From assembly GCA_023433585.1 (NCBI GenBank), contig JAEZCL010000030.1:1-16902 (forward strand): 16,902 nt of DNA, in the 5' to 3' direction. This stretch comes from Pseudomonadota bacterium. GTDB taxonomy: Bacteria > Pseudomonadota > Alphaproteobacteria > Caulobacterales > Caulobacteraceae. This document shows positions 1-8,848 of this stretch, in pieces. Each line of letters begins with the position of its first letter. Position 1 is the first letter of the stretch. Under the pieces are notes generated by a model. That model saw only the letters and a list, made by a program, of their open reading frames with translations, was not told the origin of the DNA and did no database searches. The translations under genes and the position numbers were made by a program.

Positions 1-3373
<3,373 letters not shown>

Positions 3374-3653
3374 TCGTTTTCCCAATCGGCGGACGGAGGA
3401 GCCCGCGTCACAATGCAGCGGCCACGGCGACGCCTGACGGCGACCCGTGACCCGGTTTTCTCGGCGCTCACCCTCGGTCCGGCAGGACCAGAACGCCTGA
3501 ATTTTCAAAGGCTCCCTTGGGGAGGAGCGCGCCTTCGCAATGGTCTGAGGGCGACGGACCACGCCTCGGCGCTTTCGCGCAGGTTCTGTTCGGAATCAGC
3601 GGAGCCGGCACATATACTCGCTTTTCCGACGAAATAAAGGCCCGGCGGCGGGA
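3374..3653 (-). promoter_or_regulatory. rpoB upstream region with possible promoter
   Basis: This 280-bp gap between vapC and rpoB holds no convincing gene. On the minus strand a -10-like TATATG (3616-3611) is preceded at 16 nt by the weak -35-like TTTATT. If used, it would give rpoB a leader of roughly 230 nt. Around 3511-3528 the leader can form a short hairpin (CTCCC/GGGAG, loop of 3), followed by an A/T-rich stretch at 3500-3508. In many bacteria rpoB is co-transcribed with rplJL. Here those genes are absent, so rpoB must have its own promoter or read through from vapBC. The promoter assignment is weak. Confidence 0.35.
3632..3652 (-). terminator. weak terminator-like hairpin after vapC
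   Basis: Just past the vapC stop, on the minus strand, a 4-bp G/C stem (CCCG 3641-3644 with CGGG 3649-3652, loop of 4) is followed by CCTTTATTT. The T-rich run fits an intrinsic terminator but the stem is short. It could partly insulate rpoB from vapBC. Confidence 0.3.
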
Positions 3654-4076
3654 TTAATCGGTTTCGGCGACCAGCGGCCGGACGAGCGCGGCATAAGCGG
3701 GGTGGGCGACGACCGCGCGAACGAATTTCAGGTCGGCCGTAACCATCACGCCGCCCTCCGCCTCGGCCAGCGCCAGATAGAGGCAGTCGTAGGCGCTTCG
3801 ACCCAGTTCAACGGATAGAGCGTACGCACGGGGAATCAGGGGCTCTCCGGCTCGAATGCCCACCGGCGCCGCCAGGATGGTCTCCAGCGCCTCCTGCGCA
3901 TCGGCCGTCGAAATCAGGCCACGTCGCACCCTGGTGCTCAGGATGTTGGCGCATTCGATCAGCATTAGGCCGGGCGCGATCAGGGGAGCCTCCCTGAAAA
4001 GCGCCATGGCCTCAGGCTTTCCGTCCTCGACCAGAACCCATTTGATGGCGGTCGATGCATCGACGATGATCGTCAC
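3654..4076 (-). CDS. vapC: PIN-domain toxin, VapC family
   Basis: Predicted ribonuclease toxin of a type II toxin-antitoxin pair, 140 aa, the usual size for a single PIN domain. The four acidic metal-binding positions of PIN nucleases are visible: D6 in IIVDAS, E41 in LIECAN, D97 in SAYDCLYLALAE and D115 in VTADLKF. The domain is therefore probably catalytically intact. VapC toxins cut tRNA or rRNA in other bacteria; the target here cannot be read from sequence. The start is a GTG that overlaps the vapB stop by 4 nt (GTGA, 4073-4076), so translation of toxin and antitoxin is coupled. The gene ends 280 bp before rpoB on the same strand. TAA stop. Confidence 0.93.
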   Translation of the reverse strand: MTIIVDASTAIKWVLVEDGKPEAMALFREAPLIAPGLMLIECANILSTRVRRGLISTADAQEALETILAAPVGIRAGEPLIPRAYALSVELGRSAYDCLYLALAEAEGGVMVTADLKFVRAVVAHPAYAALVRPLVAETD

Positions 4077-4315
4077 CGATCATCGTCCCGCGCACGGTCG
4101 GCGTGCAGATCGTCCAGGCTGGAGGGACCGGGCAAGGGGCCGATCCGGCGGCTGATCGCCTCCATCCGGGCTAGCACGGCGTTGAGGTCGGGCTGGACAT
4201 AGGCGGCGATGGCGCGCCGCGCGCCTTCCTCGGCCGACACTTTTTCCCGCGCCGCACGCTGTTTCAGGCCATCAAGGGTGGCGTCGTCAATTTTGCGGAT
4301 AAGGATCTGCGCCAT
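4073..4315 (-). CDS. vapB: VapB antitoxin, FitA/ribbon-helix-helix type
   Basis: Antitoxin partner of the adjoining PIN toxin, 80 aa. The N-terminus (MAQILIRKIDDATLDGLKQRAA) has the form of FitA-like ribbon-helix-helix antitoxins: a short beta strand carrying ILIRKI, then two helices, which dimerise and bind the operator. The C-terminal third (about 55-80, SRRIGPLPGPSSLDDL and an acidic/basic tail) is the part expected to wrap the toxin. The start at 4315 is chosen because family members begin MAQ(I/L)LIR. Longer upstream frames run into the promoter. There is no Shine-Dalgarno sequence before the ATG, and the -10 box lies only 6 nt upstream, so the mRNA may be leaderless. It overlaps vapC by 4 nt. 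Confidence 0.92.
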   Translation of the reverse strand: MAQILIRKIDDATLDGLKQRAAREKVSAEEGARRAIAAYVQPDLNAVLARMEAISRRIGPLPGPSSLDDLHADRARDDDR

Positions 4316-4321
4316 GGGCGA

Positions 4322-4350
4322 AACATAGCCAATTCGCGCTATCATTGCAA
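4322..4350 (-). promoter_or_regulatory. vapBC promoter with operator-like inverted repeat
   Basis: On the minus strand, -35 TTGCAA (4350-4345), a 17-nt spacer, and -10 TATGTT (4327-4322). The inverted repeat ATAGC, 8 nt, GCTAT (4342-4325) covers the spacer and part of the -10 box. That is where VapB/FitA-type proteins are expected to bind and repress their own promoter. The hexamers and the arms are read directly; binding is inferred. Confidence 0.6.
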
Positions 4351-4393
4351 TCACCCCATTGCCGAGCTTGCATGACGCCACTAGCGTCGCCGC

Positions 4394-4897
4394 ATGAAGC
4401 GCATCCTGATCCCCCTCACCGCCCTCGCCCTGACCGCTTGCGCCACGGCGCCCCGGCCCGCGCCGGTCGATCCGGGGCCGGCGTCGCAGGAACGGTGGGA
4501 AGCGGGCCAGGCGGCCTATCTGGAATGGAGCGGCGCCCGACGCGGCTGGACCACCACCGAAAGCGGCCTGCAATATCGCCGCGAGGGGCGGGCCAGTCCC
4601 GACGGGGCTCAGCCGGGACCGACCGACACGGTGCGGGTGCATTACGAGGGAACCTTTATCGACGGACGAGTGTTCGACAGCTCCTATGAACGGGGCGAAT
4701 CCATTGAATTCCCCCTGAACCGGGTGATCCGGGGCTGGACCGAGGGGGTTCAGTTGATGCGCGTGGGCGAGACGTTCCACTTCGTCATCCCCGCCGACCT
4801 GGCCTACGGACCGCGCGGCGCGGGCGGCGGCGAAATCCCGCCGAACTCGGCCCTGCTGTTCAAGGTCGAACTTCTGGACGTCACCCCGGCTCAGTGA
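4394..4897 (+). CDS. FKBP-type peptidyl-prolyl cis-trans isomerase, lipoprotein
   Basis: Prolyl isomerase exported to the envelope, 167 aa. The N-terminus is a lipoprotein signal peptide with lipobox LTAC, Cys16 becoming the lipidated residue; Ala17 after it does not suggest inner-membrane retention. A linker of about 40 residues leads to the FKBP domain (about 57-165). The residues that line the FKBP active site are all present: Y84 (VHYEG), F94-D95 (VFDSS), F106, V111-I112, W115, Y138 (AYGPRG) and F156. The protein should therefore be an active isomerase helping fold periplasmic or outer-membrane proteins. The ATG lacks a clear Shine-Dalgarno sequence. A weak -35/-10 pair (TTGCCG 4359-4364, TAGCGT 4382-4387) ends 6 nt before it. 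It diverges from vapB, and its 3' end overlaps a LysR remnant on the other strand. Confidence 0.95.
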   Translation: MKRILIPLTALALTACATAPRPAPVDPGPASQERWEAGQAAYLEWSGARRGWTTTESGLQYRREGRASPDGAQPGPTDTVRVHYEGTFIDGRVFDSSYERGESIEFPLNRVIRGWTEGVQLMRVGETFHFVIPADLAYGPRGAGGGEIPPNSALLFKVELLDVTPAQ

Positions 4898-5198
4898 CGG
4901 GCGGTCCCGGCGTGGCGGCGCCCTCGGCGATCAGCCAGTCCTGAAAGGCGTCCATCGCTGGGTCGGGCCTTGCCGGGCGCAGGAAGACGAAGGACGCAGG
5001 GCGCTCAACGAAGCCGAAAGGCGCGGCCAGGCGTCCCGTCTCGATGTCCGGCGCCACGAAGCTCCAGGGAGTGATGGCGACGCCCAGGCCCGCAGCTGCG
5101 GCTTCGATCAGGGAATGGTTGTGGCCGAACTCGCGCTCGACGGTCGGCGGCGGCAGGTCCAGCCCCTTCGCGGACGCCCATGTGCGCCACCCTCGGCT
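4881..5198 (-). pseudogene. LysR-type transcription regulator, C-terminal remnant
   Basis: The minus-strand frame from about 5198 to the TGA at 4881 reads as the last ~100 residues of a LysR effector-binding domain. It includes GLDLPPPTVEREFGHN, then SLIEAAAAGLGVAITPW, a short GRLAAPFGF stretch and a final helix MDAFQDWLIAEGA. This matches the end of GcvA/AmpR-like regulators in content and order. The DNA-binding N-terminal domain and about two thirds of the protein are missing. Upstream the frame turns into low-information Arg/Pro-rich sequence with no credible start, so this is a deletion remnant. The last 17 nt overlap the 3' end of the FKBP gene. The exact break, somewhere near 5190-5215, cannot be fixed by eye. 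Confidence 0.8.
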
Positions 5199-5295
5199 AC
5201 ATCCTGACCGTCGCCGCCGTCTGGGCGGCGGTTCTTTATGCGCTGGCGGGCGGCTGAAACCGGCGTGAGGCTGTTTTAACGTCGGCCTCTACGAC

Positions 5296-5418
5296 CGCTC
5301 ATCCCGGCGAAGGCCGGGATCCAGATGGAATGGCGCGATCCTCGGGAACCGAAACGCCGCCAGACTCTCCGATCATCCAGCCTTATGATCTGGATCCCGG
5401 CCCTCGCCGGGATGAGCG
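5296..5418. repeat. pair of inverted REP-like palindromes
   Basis: Two 31-nt copies in opposite orientation, 5296-5326 and 5388-5418, differ by one base (T/C) and are separated by 61 nt. Each contains a short internal palindrome of the form ATCCCGGC..GCCGGGAT. Translated, they give the familiar spurious peptides PAFAGM / PARAG, a sign of the dispersed intergenic repeat common in alphaproteobacteria. The pair can fold into one large stem-loop. It lies between the LysR remnant and the rplQ terminator. Confidence 0.85.
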
Positions 5419-5434
5419 GATTTGTTTCTCCTGC

Positions 5435-5469
5435 AAAGAAAAAGGCGGCGAGGCCCAAACCTCGCCGCC
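5435..5469 (-). terminator. intrinsic terminator of the rpsM-rpsK-rpoA-rplQ operon
   Basis: On the minus strand, a perfect 10-bp stem (5460-5469 with 5444-5453, loop of 6) is followed by TTTTTCTTT (5443-5435). It begins about 30 nt after the rplQ stop. Stem, loop and T-run are all as expected for a rho-independent terminator. Confidence 0.92.
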
Positions 5470-5500
5470 CTGAATCTCGAACCAGATCGGAAAGGACCGA

Positions 5501-5920
5501 TCAGTCCTCGTCGTCGTCAGCGGCGGCGAAGACCGGGCCGGAGTCCAGGCCCTTGGCGTCCGCGTCGCGGTCGACGAACTCGATTACGGCCATGGCGGCG
5601 TTGTCGCCGTGGCGGAAGCCGGCCTTCATGATGCGGATATAACCGCCCTGACGCTCGGCGTAGCGGCTGCCGATGGTGTCGAACAGCTTGCCGACCTGGG
5701 TCACGTCGCGGACCTGGCTGATGGCCTGACGGCGCGCGGCCAGATCACCCTTCTTGGCGAGGGTGACCAGCTTCTCCACGAAGGGGCGAAGCTCCTTGGC
5801 CTTGGGCAAGGTCGTCGTGATCTGCTCGTGCTTGATGAGCGACGCGGCCATGTTGGCCAGCATGGCCTGGCGATGGCTGGCTGTCCGGCCGAGCTTGCGA
5901 TGAGCGGCGCCGTGGCGCAT
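5501..5920 (-). CDS. rplQ: 50S ribosomal protein L17
   Basis: Large-subunit ribosomal protein bL17, 139 aa, which binds 23S rRNA near the peptide exit tunnel. The start MRHGAAHRKLGRTASHRQAMLANMAASLI is the family's N-terminal signature, followed by HEQITTTLPKAKELRPFVEKLVTLAKKGD and GGYIRIMKAGFRHGDNAAMAVIEFVD. The end has an acidic tail (AADDDED), common in alphaproteobacteria. A good Shine-Dalgarno AGGAGAG precedes the ATG at 5920. Last gene of the alpha operon, separated from rpoA by 98 bp that hold an unusual stem-loop repeat, and followed by a strong terminator. Confidence 0.99.
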   Translation of the reverse strand: MRHGAAHRKLGRTASHRQAMLANMAASLIKHEQITTTLPKAKELRPFVEKLVTLAKKGDLAARRQAISQVRDVTQVGKLFDTIGSRYAERQGGYIRIMKAGFRHGDNAAMAVIEFVDRDADAKGLDSGPVFAAADDDED

Positions 5921-5943
5921 GGGGGTCTCTCCTACTCAGGTCG

Positions 5944-6021
5944 TAGGACTTAGGGGTTAGGACCTAGGGGCGCTGACGCCATACCAAGCCCTGCTCACTA
6001 AGACCTAAGCCCTCATTCCTA
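5944..6021 (-). repeat. stem-loop repeat element A, between rpoA and rplQ
   Basis: Ungapped inverted repeat: arm 5944-5969 against arm 5996-6021 pairs at 20 of 26 positions, with a 26-nt loop. The arms are built of degenerate heptads of the type TTAGGNN. On the minus strand the sequence TAGTGAGCAGGGC is followed by a loop motif GGTATGGCGTCAGC. Both recur, in related form, in the element at 12967-13063. The right arm includes the rpoA stop codon (6019-6021), so the structure forms in the operon mRNA. It is not a typical terminator: there is no T-run. Confidence 0.7.
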
Positions 6022-7038
6022 AATCTGGTCTTCGAACTTCTTGGCGAGTTCCTCGATGTTCTCCGGCGGCCAGTTGGGCACGTCCATGCCCAGCGACAGC
6101 GCCATGGAGGCGAGGACTTCCTTGATCTCGTTCAGCGACTTGCGGCCGAAGTTCGGGGTGCGAAGCATCTCGCCCTCGGTCTTCTGGATCAGGTCGCCGA
6201 TGTAAACGATGTTGTCGTTCTTCAGGCAGTTGGCCGAACGGACCGACAGCTCCAGCTCGTCCACCTTCTTCAGCAGGGCCGGGTTGAACGGCAGGTCGGG
6301 CTTGCCGTCCGACGCCTCCACCGCCGCCTTGGGCTCTTCGAAGGTGATGAAGATCTGCAGCTGGTCCTGGAGGATGCGCGCCGCATAGGCCACCGCGTCC
6401 ACCGGCGACACCGCGCCGTTGGTCTCCACTTCCATGATGAGCTTGTCGTAGTCCAGCGACTGGCCCTGGCGGGTCGGCTCGACCCGGTAGGCCACGCGCT
6501 TGACCGGCGAATAGAGCGCATCCACCGCGATCAGGCCGATGGGGGCGTCTTCCGGCCGGTTGAACTCGGACGCCACATAGCCCTTGCCGTTCTGGACCGT
6601 CAGCTCCATGCGCACCGAGGCGCCGTCGTCCAGGGTGCACAGGACGTGGTCGGGGTTCAGGATTTCGATGTCGGCCGGGGCGTCGATCTGGGCGGCGGTG
6701 ACCGGACCCGGGCCTTCAGCCTTCAGCGTCATGCGCTTGGGGCCTTCGGCGTGCAGGCGCAGAGCCAGCTGCTTGATGTTCAGGACGATGTCCACGACGT
6801 CCTCGCGCACACCTTCCAGCGACGAGAACTCGTGCACCACGCCGTCGATCTGGATGGCCGTCACCGCCGCGCCTTGCAGCGACGACAGCAGCACGCGGCG
6901 CAGGGCGTTGCCCAGCGTCACGCCGAAGCCGCGCTCGAGCGGCTCCGCCACCAGCCGTGCCTTGCGCTGCGGATCGGAGCCCGCGTCGATCTGCGGCTTT
7001 TCGGGACGGATCAGCTCTTGCCAGTTTCTTTCGATCAT
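6019..7038 (-). CDS. rpoA: RNA polymerase alpha subunit RpoA
   Basis: Alpha subunit of RNA polymerase, 339 aa. The N-terminal domain dimerises and assembles beta and beta'; the flexible C-terminal domain contacts UP elements and activators. The N-domain shows RGFGVTLGNALRRVLLSS and DGVVHEFSSLEGVREDV. After a linker at about 235-250, the C-domain reads VDELELSVRSANCLK, YIGDLIQKTEGEMLRTPNFGRKSLNEI and LASMALSLGMDVPNWPP. The DNA-contacting RSANCLK helix is intact. The start at 7038 (MIERNWQELIRPEKP) is preferred over an in-frame ATG 13 codons earlier: it matches the family N-terminus and has GAGGGA at SD distance, and the earlier start would lie in a hairpin. TAG stop. Confidence 0.99.
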   Translation of the reverse strand: MIERNWQELIRPEKPQIDAGSDPQRKARLVAEPLERGFGVTLGNALRRVLLSSLQGAAVTAIQIDGVVHEFSSLEGVREDVVDIVLNIKQLALRLHAEGPKRMTLKAEGPGPVTAAQIDAPADIEILNPDHVLCTLDDGASVRMELTVQNGKGYVASEFNRPEDAPIGLIAVDALYSPVKRVAYRVEPTRQGQSLDYDKLIMEVETNGAVSPVDAVAYAARILQDQLQIFITFEEPKAAVEASDGKPDLPFNPALLKKVDELELSVRSANCLKNDNIVYIGDLIQKTEGEMLRTPNFGRKSLNEIKEVLASMALSLGMDVPNWPPENIEELAKKFEDQI

Positions 7039-7059
7039 TGATGTCCCTCGAACAGGTTT

Positions 7060-7100
7060 CGCCGGTTCCGCGCTCATCGTTCAGAGCGCCGGAACCGGCG
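7060..7100 (-). promoter_or_regulatory. intercistronic hairpin between rpsK and rpoA
   Basis: An 11-bp perfect stem (7060-7070 with 7090-7100) continues, after one bulged C, as 5 more pairs (7071-7075 with 7084-7088) closing an 8-nt loop. It ends about 20 nt before the rpoA start on the minus strand. No T-run follows, so it is not an obvious terminator. It could mark an RNase processing site, protect the upstream mRNA, or tune rpoA relative to the ribosomal proteins. Confidence 0.7.
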
Positions 7101-7124
7101 TGGGAATGGGGGGCAGGCGAAGGC

Positions 7125-7514
7125 TTAGACGCGGCGGCGCTTGGGCGGGCGGCATCCGTTGTGCGGCATCGGGGTGACGTCGCGGATGGTGGTGATGGTC
7201 ATGCCCACGGCCTGCAGGGCGCGCAGGGCCGACTCACGGCCCGAACCGGGACCCGAAACGTTGACTTCCAGCGTCTTGACGCCGTGCTCGGCGGCCTTCT
7301 TGCCCGCGTCCTCGGCCGCCATCTGGGCGGCGTACGGGGTCGACTTGCGCGAGCCCTTGAAGCCCATGTGGCCGGCCGAGGACCAGGAAATCGCGTTCCC
7401 CTGGGCGTCGGTGATGGTCACCATGGTGTTGTTGAAGCTGGCGTTCACATGCGCCACGCCCGAAGTGATGTTCTTGCGCTCGCGGCGTTTGACGCGACCC
7501 GGTTCCTTGGCCAT
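7125..7514 (-). CDS. rpsK: 30S ribosomal protein S11
   Basis: Small-subunit protein uS11 of the platform, 129 aa, normal length. Family sequence throughout: GVAHVNASFNNTMVTITDAQGN, SWSSAGHMGFKGSRKSTPYAAQ, VSGPGSGRESALRAL and the C-terminal DVTPMPHNGCRPPKRRRV. It starts 18 nt after the rpsM stop, with AGGAAGA as ribosome binding site. It lies between rpsM and rpoA as in most bacteria. Confidence 0.99.
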   Translation of the reverse strand: MAKEPGRVKRRERKNITSGVAHVNASFNNTMVTITDAQGNAISWSSAGHMGFKGSRKSTPYAAQMAAEDAGKKAAEHGVKTLEVNVSGPGSGRESALRALQAVGMTITTIRDVTPMPHNGCRPPKRRRV

Positions 7515-7532
7515 CGGTCAGTTCTTCCTGAT

Positions 7533-7901
7533 TTACTTCTTCTTGCCGGCGATCGGCTTGGCCGGACCCTTGCGGGTGCGGGCGTTGGTGTGGGTGCGCT
7601 GGCCGCGGACCGGCAGGCCCTTGCGGTGACGCAGGCCGCGATAGCAGGCCAGGTCCATCAGGCGCTTGATGTTCATGGACGTTTCGCGGCGCAGGTCGCC
7701 TTCGACCATATGGTCGCGGTCGATGGCTTCACGGATCTGCAGCACCTCGGCGTCGGTCAGCTCGTTCACCCGGCGGGCGGGCTCGATGCCGACCTTGGCG
7801 GTGATGTCCCGGGCCGATTTCGGGCCGATGCCGTGGATGTACTGAAGCGCGATCTCAACGCGCTTGTTCGTCGGAATGTTGACGCCTGCGATACGGGCCA
7901 C
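7533..7901 (-). CDS. rpsM: 30S ribosomal protein S13
   Basis: Small-subunit head protein uS13, 122 aa, which contacts the large subunit and P-site tRNA. Typical sequence: MARIAGVNIPTNKRVEIALQYIHGIG, then SARDITAKVG, and the basic tail RGLRHRKGLPVRGQRTHTNARTRKGPAK. The start is a GTG at 7901 with GGAGAG about 10 nt upstream. It is the first gene of the operon here. In most alphaproteobacteria it is preceded by adk and secY; these are absent and the gene has its own promoter. Confidence 0.99.
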   Translation of the reverse strand: MARIAGVNIPTNKRVEIALQYIHGIGPKSARDITAKVGIEPARRVNELTDAEVLQIREAIDRDHMVEGDLRRETSMNIKRLMDLACYRGLRHRKGLPVRGQRTHTNARTRKGPAKPIAGKKK

Positions 7902-7929
7902 GTTGTCGATCTCTCCAATACGCGTCGCA

Positions 7930-7977
7930 GACGCGAAGAACGCTCCGGTCGACAGACCAGGAGCGCGCCTTCGCGTC
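7930..7977 (-). promoter_or_regulatory. hairpin in the rpsM operon leader
   Basis: The roughly 85-nt leader between the predicted transcription start and rpsM is dominated by one long hairpin. It has 9 bp (GACGCGAAG, 7930-7938 with 7969-7977), an internal loop, then 6 bp (7941-7946 with 7960-7965) and 4 bp (7947-7950 with 7955-7958) closing a 4-nt loop. No T-run follows. In E. coli the alpha operon is autoregulated by S4 through its rpsM leader; whether this hairpin serves such a role is unknown. Confidence 0.65.
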
Positions 7978-7993
7978 TTTCGCGGAAGCGGGC

Positions 7994-8021
7994 GTTATAC
8001 AGGGGATTCATACGGCGTCAA
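7994..8021 (-). promoter_or_regulatory. promoter of the rpsM operon
   Basis: Minus strand: -35 TTGACG (8021-8016), 16-nt spacer, -10 TATAAC (7999-7994). Both boxes are close to the housekeeping sigma consensus, and the TTGACG form is usual in Caulobacterales. Predicted transcription starts near 7987, 85 nt before rpsM. Confidence 0.8.
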
Positions 8022-8049
8022 CGTCTGATCGCCCAAAGGCGGGCGCCGT

Positions 8050-8763
8050 TCAGCGCGGGCGGCCGAAATCCACGCCCACGACCACCCGCTGACCGGGAAT
8101 CGGACGGCCGCCCTGCATGGGCGGACGAAAGCGGAAATGGCGCGAGACCACAAGGCCCGCCTCCCCGAAACCGCGCCCTGGCGGTTCTTCGCCGACCACC
8201 CGGCACTGATCCAGGAGCTCGTCCAGGCGGATGACGCACGACAGGCGCACCCGGCCATAGACGCTGCGCGCGCCCGGCGGGTGGGCGCTCCGGATCTGGC
8301 CCAGGGTCGGCCCGCGAATGATCCGGGCTGGGCCGCTGCCCGAGCCTGGACCGTCGCCAGCGCCGATCCCCGTTCCGGTCCCGGTCCCCTGCCCGCCCTG
8401 CCCCATGCCGGGTTCGGGCGTCTCGATGGGCGCGACGCCGACGTTCAGGGCGGGCTCCGGCGCCTGTTCCACGGGGGCGGCGATTTCGGGCGGTTCGGGC
8501 GGCGGGTCGGGCGGAACATGAACCACCGAAGGCGCCGCGGGCGCCCCGCCCCCCGCCTGGGGCGACGGATCGGGCGGGGGCGGCTCAGGTTCAGGCGGCG
8601 GCGGATCGATCAGGACCACCTCGATGGGCGGCAGGGGCGGATCGGGCGGCAGGGGCTGGGACCGCGTAAGCAGGGCCAGCAGAGCCAGGTGGGCCACGCC
8701 TACGCCAGCCACGGCCGCCACCTTGCGAGCCTTCCGCCTGTCCAGCCGCCAGTCGAGTTTCAC
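8050..8763 (-). CDS. TonB-family protein
   Basis: Cell-envelope energy transducer of the TonB type, 237 aa. It has a basic N-terminus, one membrane segment (about 14-33, VAAVAGVGVAHLALLALL) and a Pro/Glu-rich stretch (37-118) expected to span the periplasm. A Gly/Thr/Ser-rich linker (119-145) leads to a TonB C-terminal domain (about 155-235: YGRVRLSCVIRLDELLDQCRVV, PPGRGFGEAGL, HFRFRPPMQGGRPIPGQ). Such proteins pass proton-motive force from ExbB-ExbD to outer-membrane receptors. No exbB, exbD or receptor lies in the window. Two cysteines in the C-domain (176, 187) could pair. The start is a GTG with GGAAGG upstream. The stop is about 30 bp from the rpsM promoter, with no good terminator between them. 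Confidence 0.88.
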   Translation of the reverse strand: MKLDWRLDRRKARKVAAVAGVGVAHLALLALLTRSQPLPPDPPLPPIEVVLIDPPPPEPEPPPPDPSPQAGGGAPAAPSVVHVPPDPPPEPPEIAAPVEQAPEPALNVGVAPIETPEPGMGQGGQGTGTGTGIGAGDGPGSGSGPARIIRGPTLGQIRSAHPPGARSVYGRVRLSCVIRLDELLDQCRVVGEEPPGRGFGEAGLVVSRHFRFRPPMQGGRPIPGQRVVVGVDFGRPR

Positions 8764-8848
8764 GTCGCGCCTTCCGCCGGTCCCCGATGCAGGATCATAA
8801 CGCGCGAAGGTCAGCCTGGATCAGCGCCCGTGATCCCTCTCCCCTTGA

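Noticed and set aside
4073..4780. Long N-terminal extension of vapB
   Set aside because: The extension is antisense to the FKBP gene and passes through the vapBC promoter; the family start is at 4315.
5276..5458. Minus-strand 60-aa frame with PARAG and PAFAGM
   Set aside because: These peptides are the known spurious translation of the dispersed palindromic repeat, not a gene.
5944..6021. Element A as an intrinsic terminator of rpoA
   Set aside because: The stem is imperfect and lacks a T-run, and rplQ downstream belongs to the same operon with no promoter visible between them.
6957..8234. Plus-strand open frame of 425 codons
   Set aside because: It runs antisense across rpoA, rpsK and rpsM and crosses their boundaries; no family similarity.
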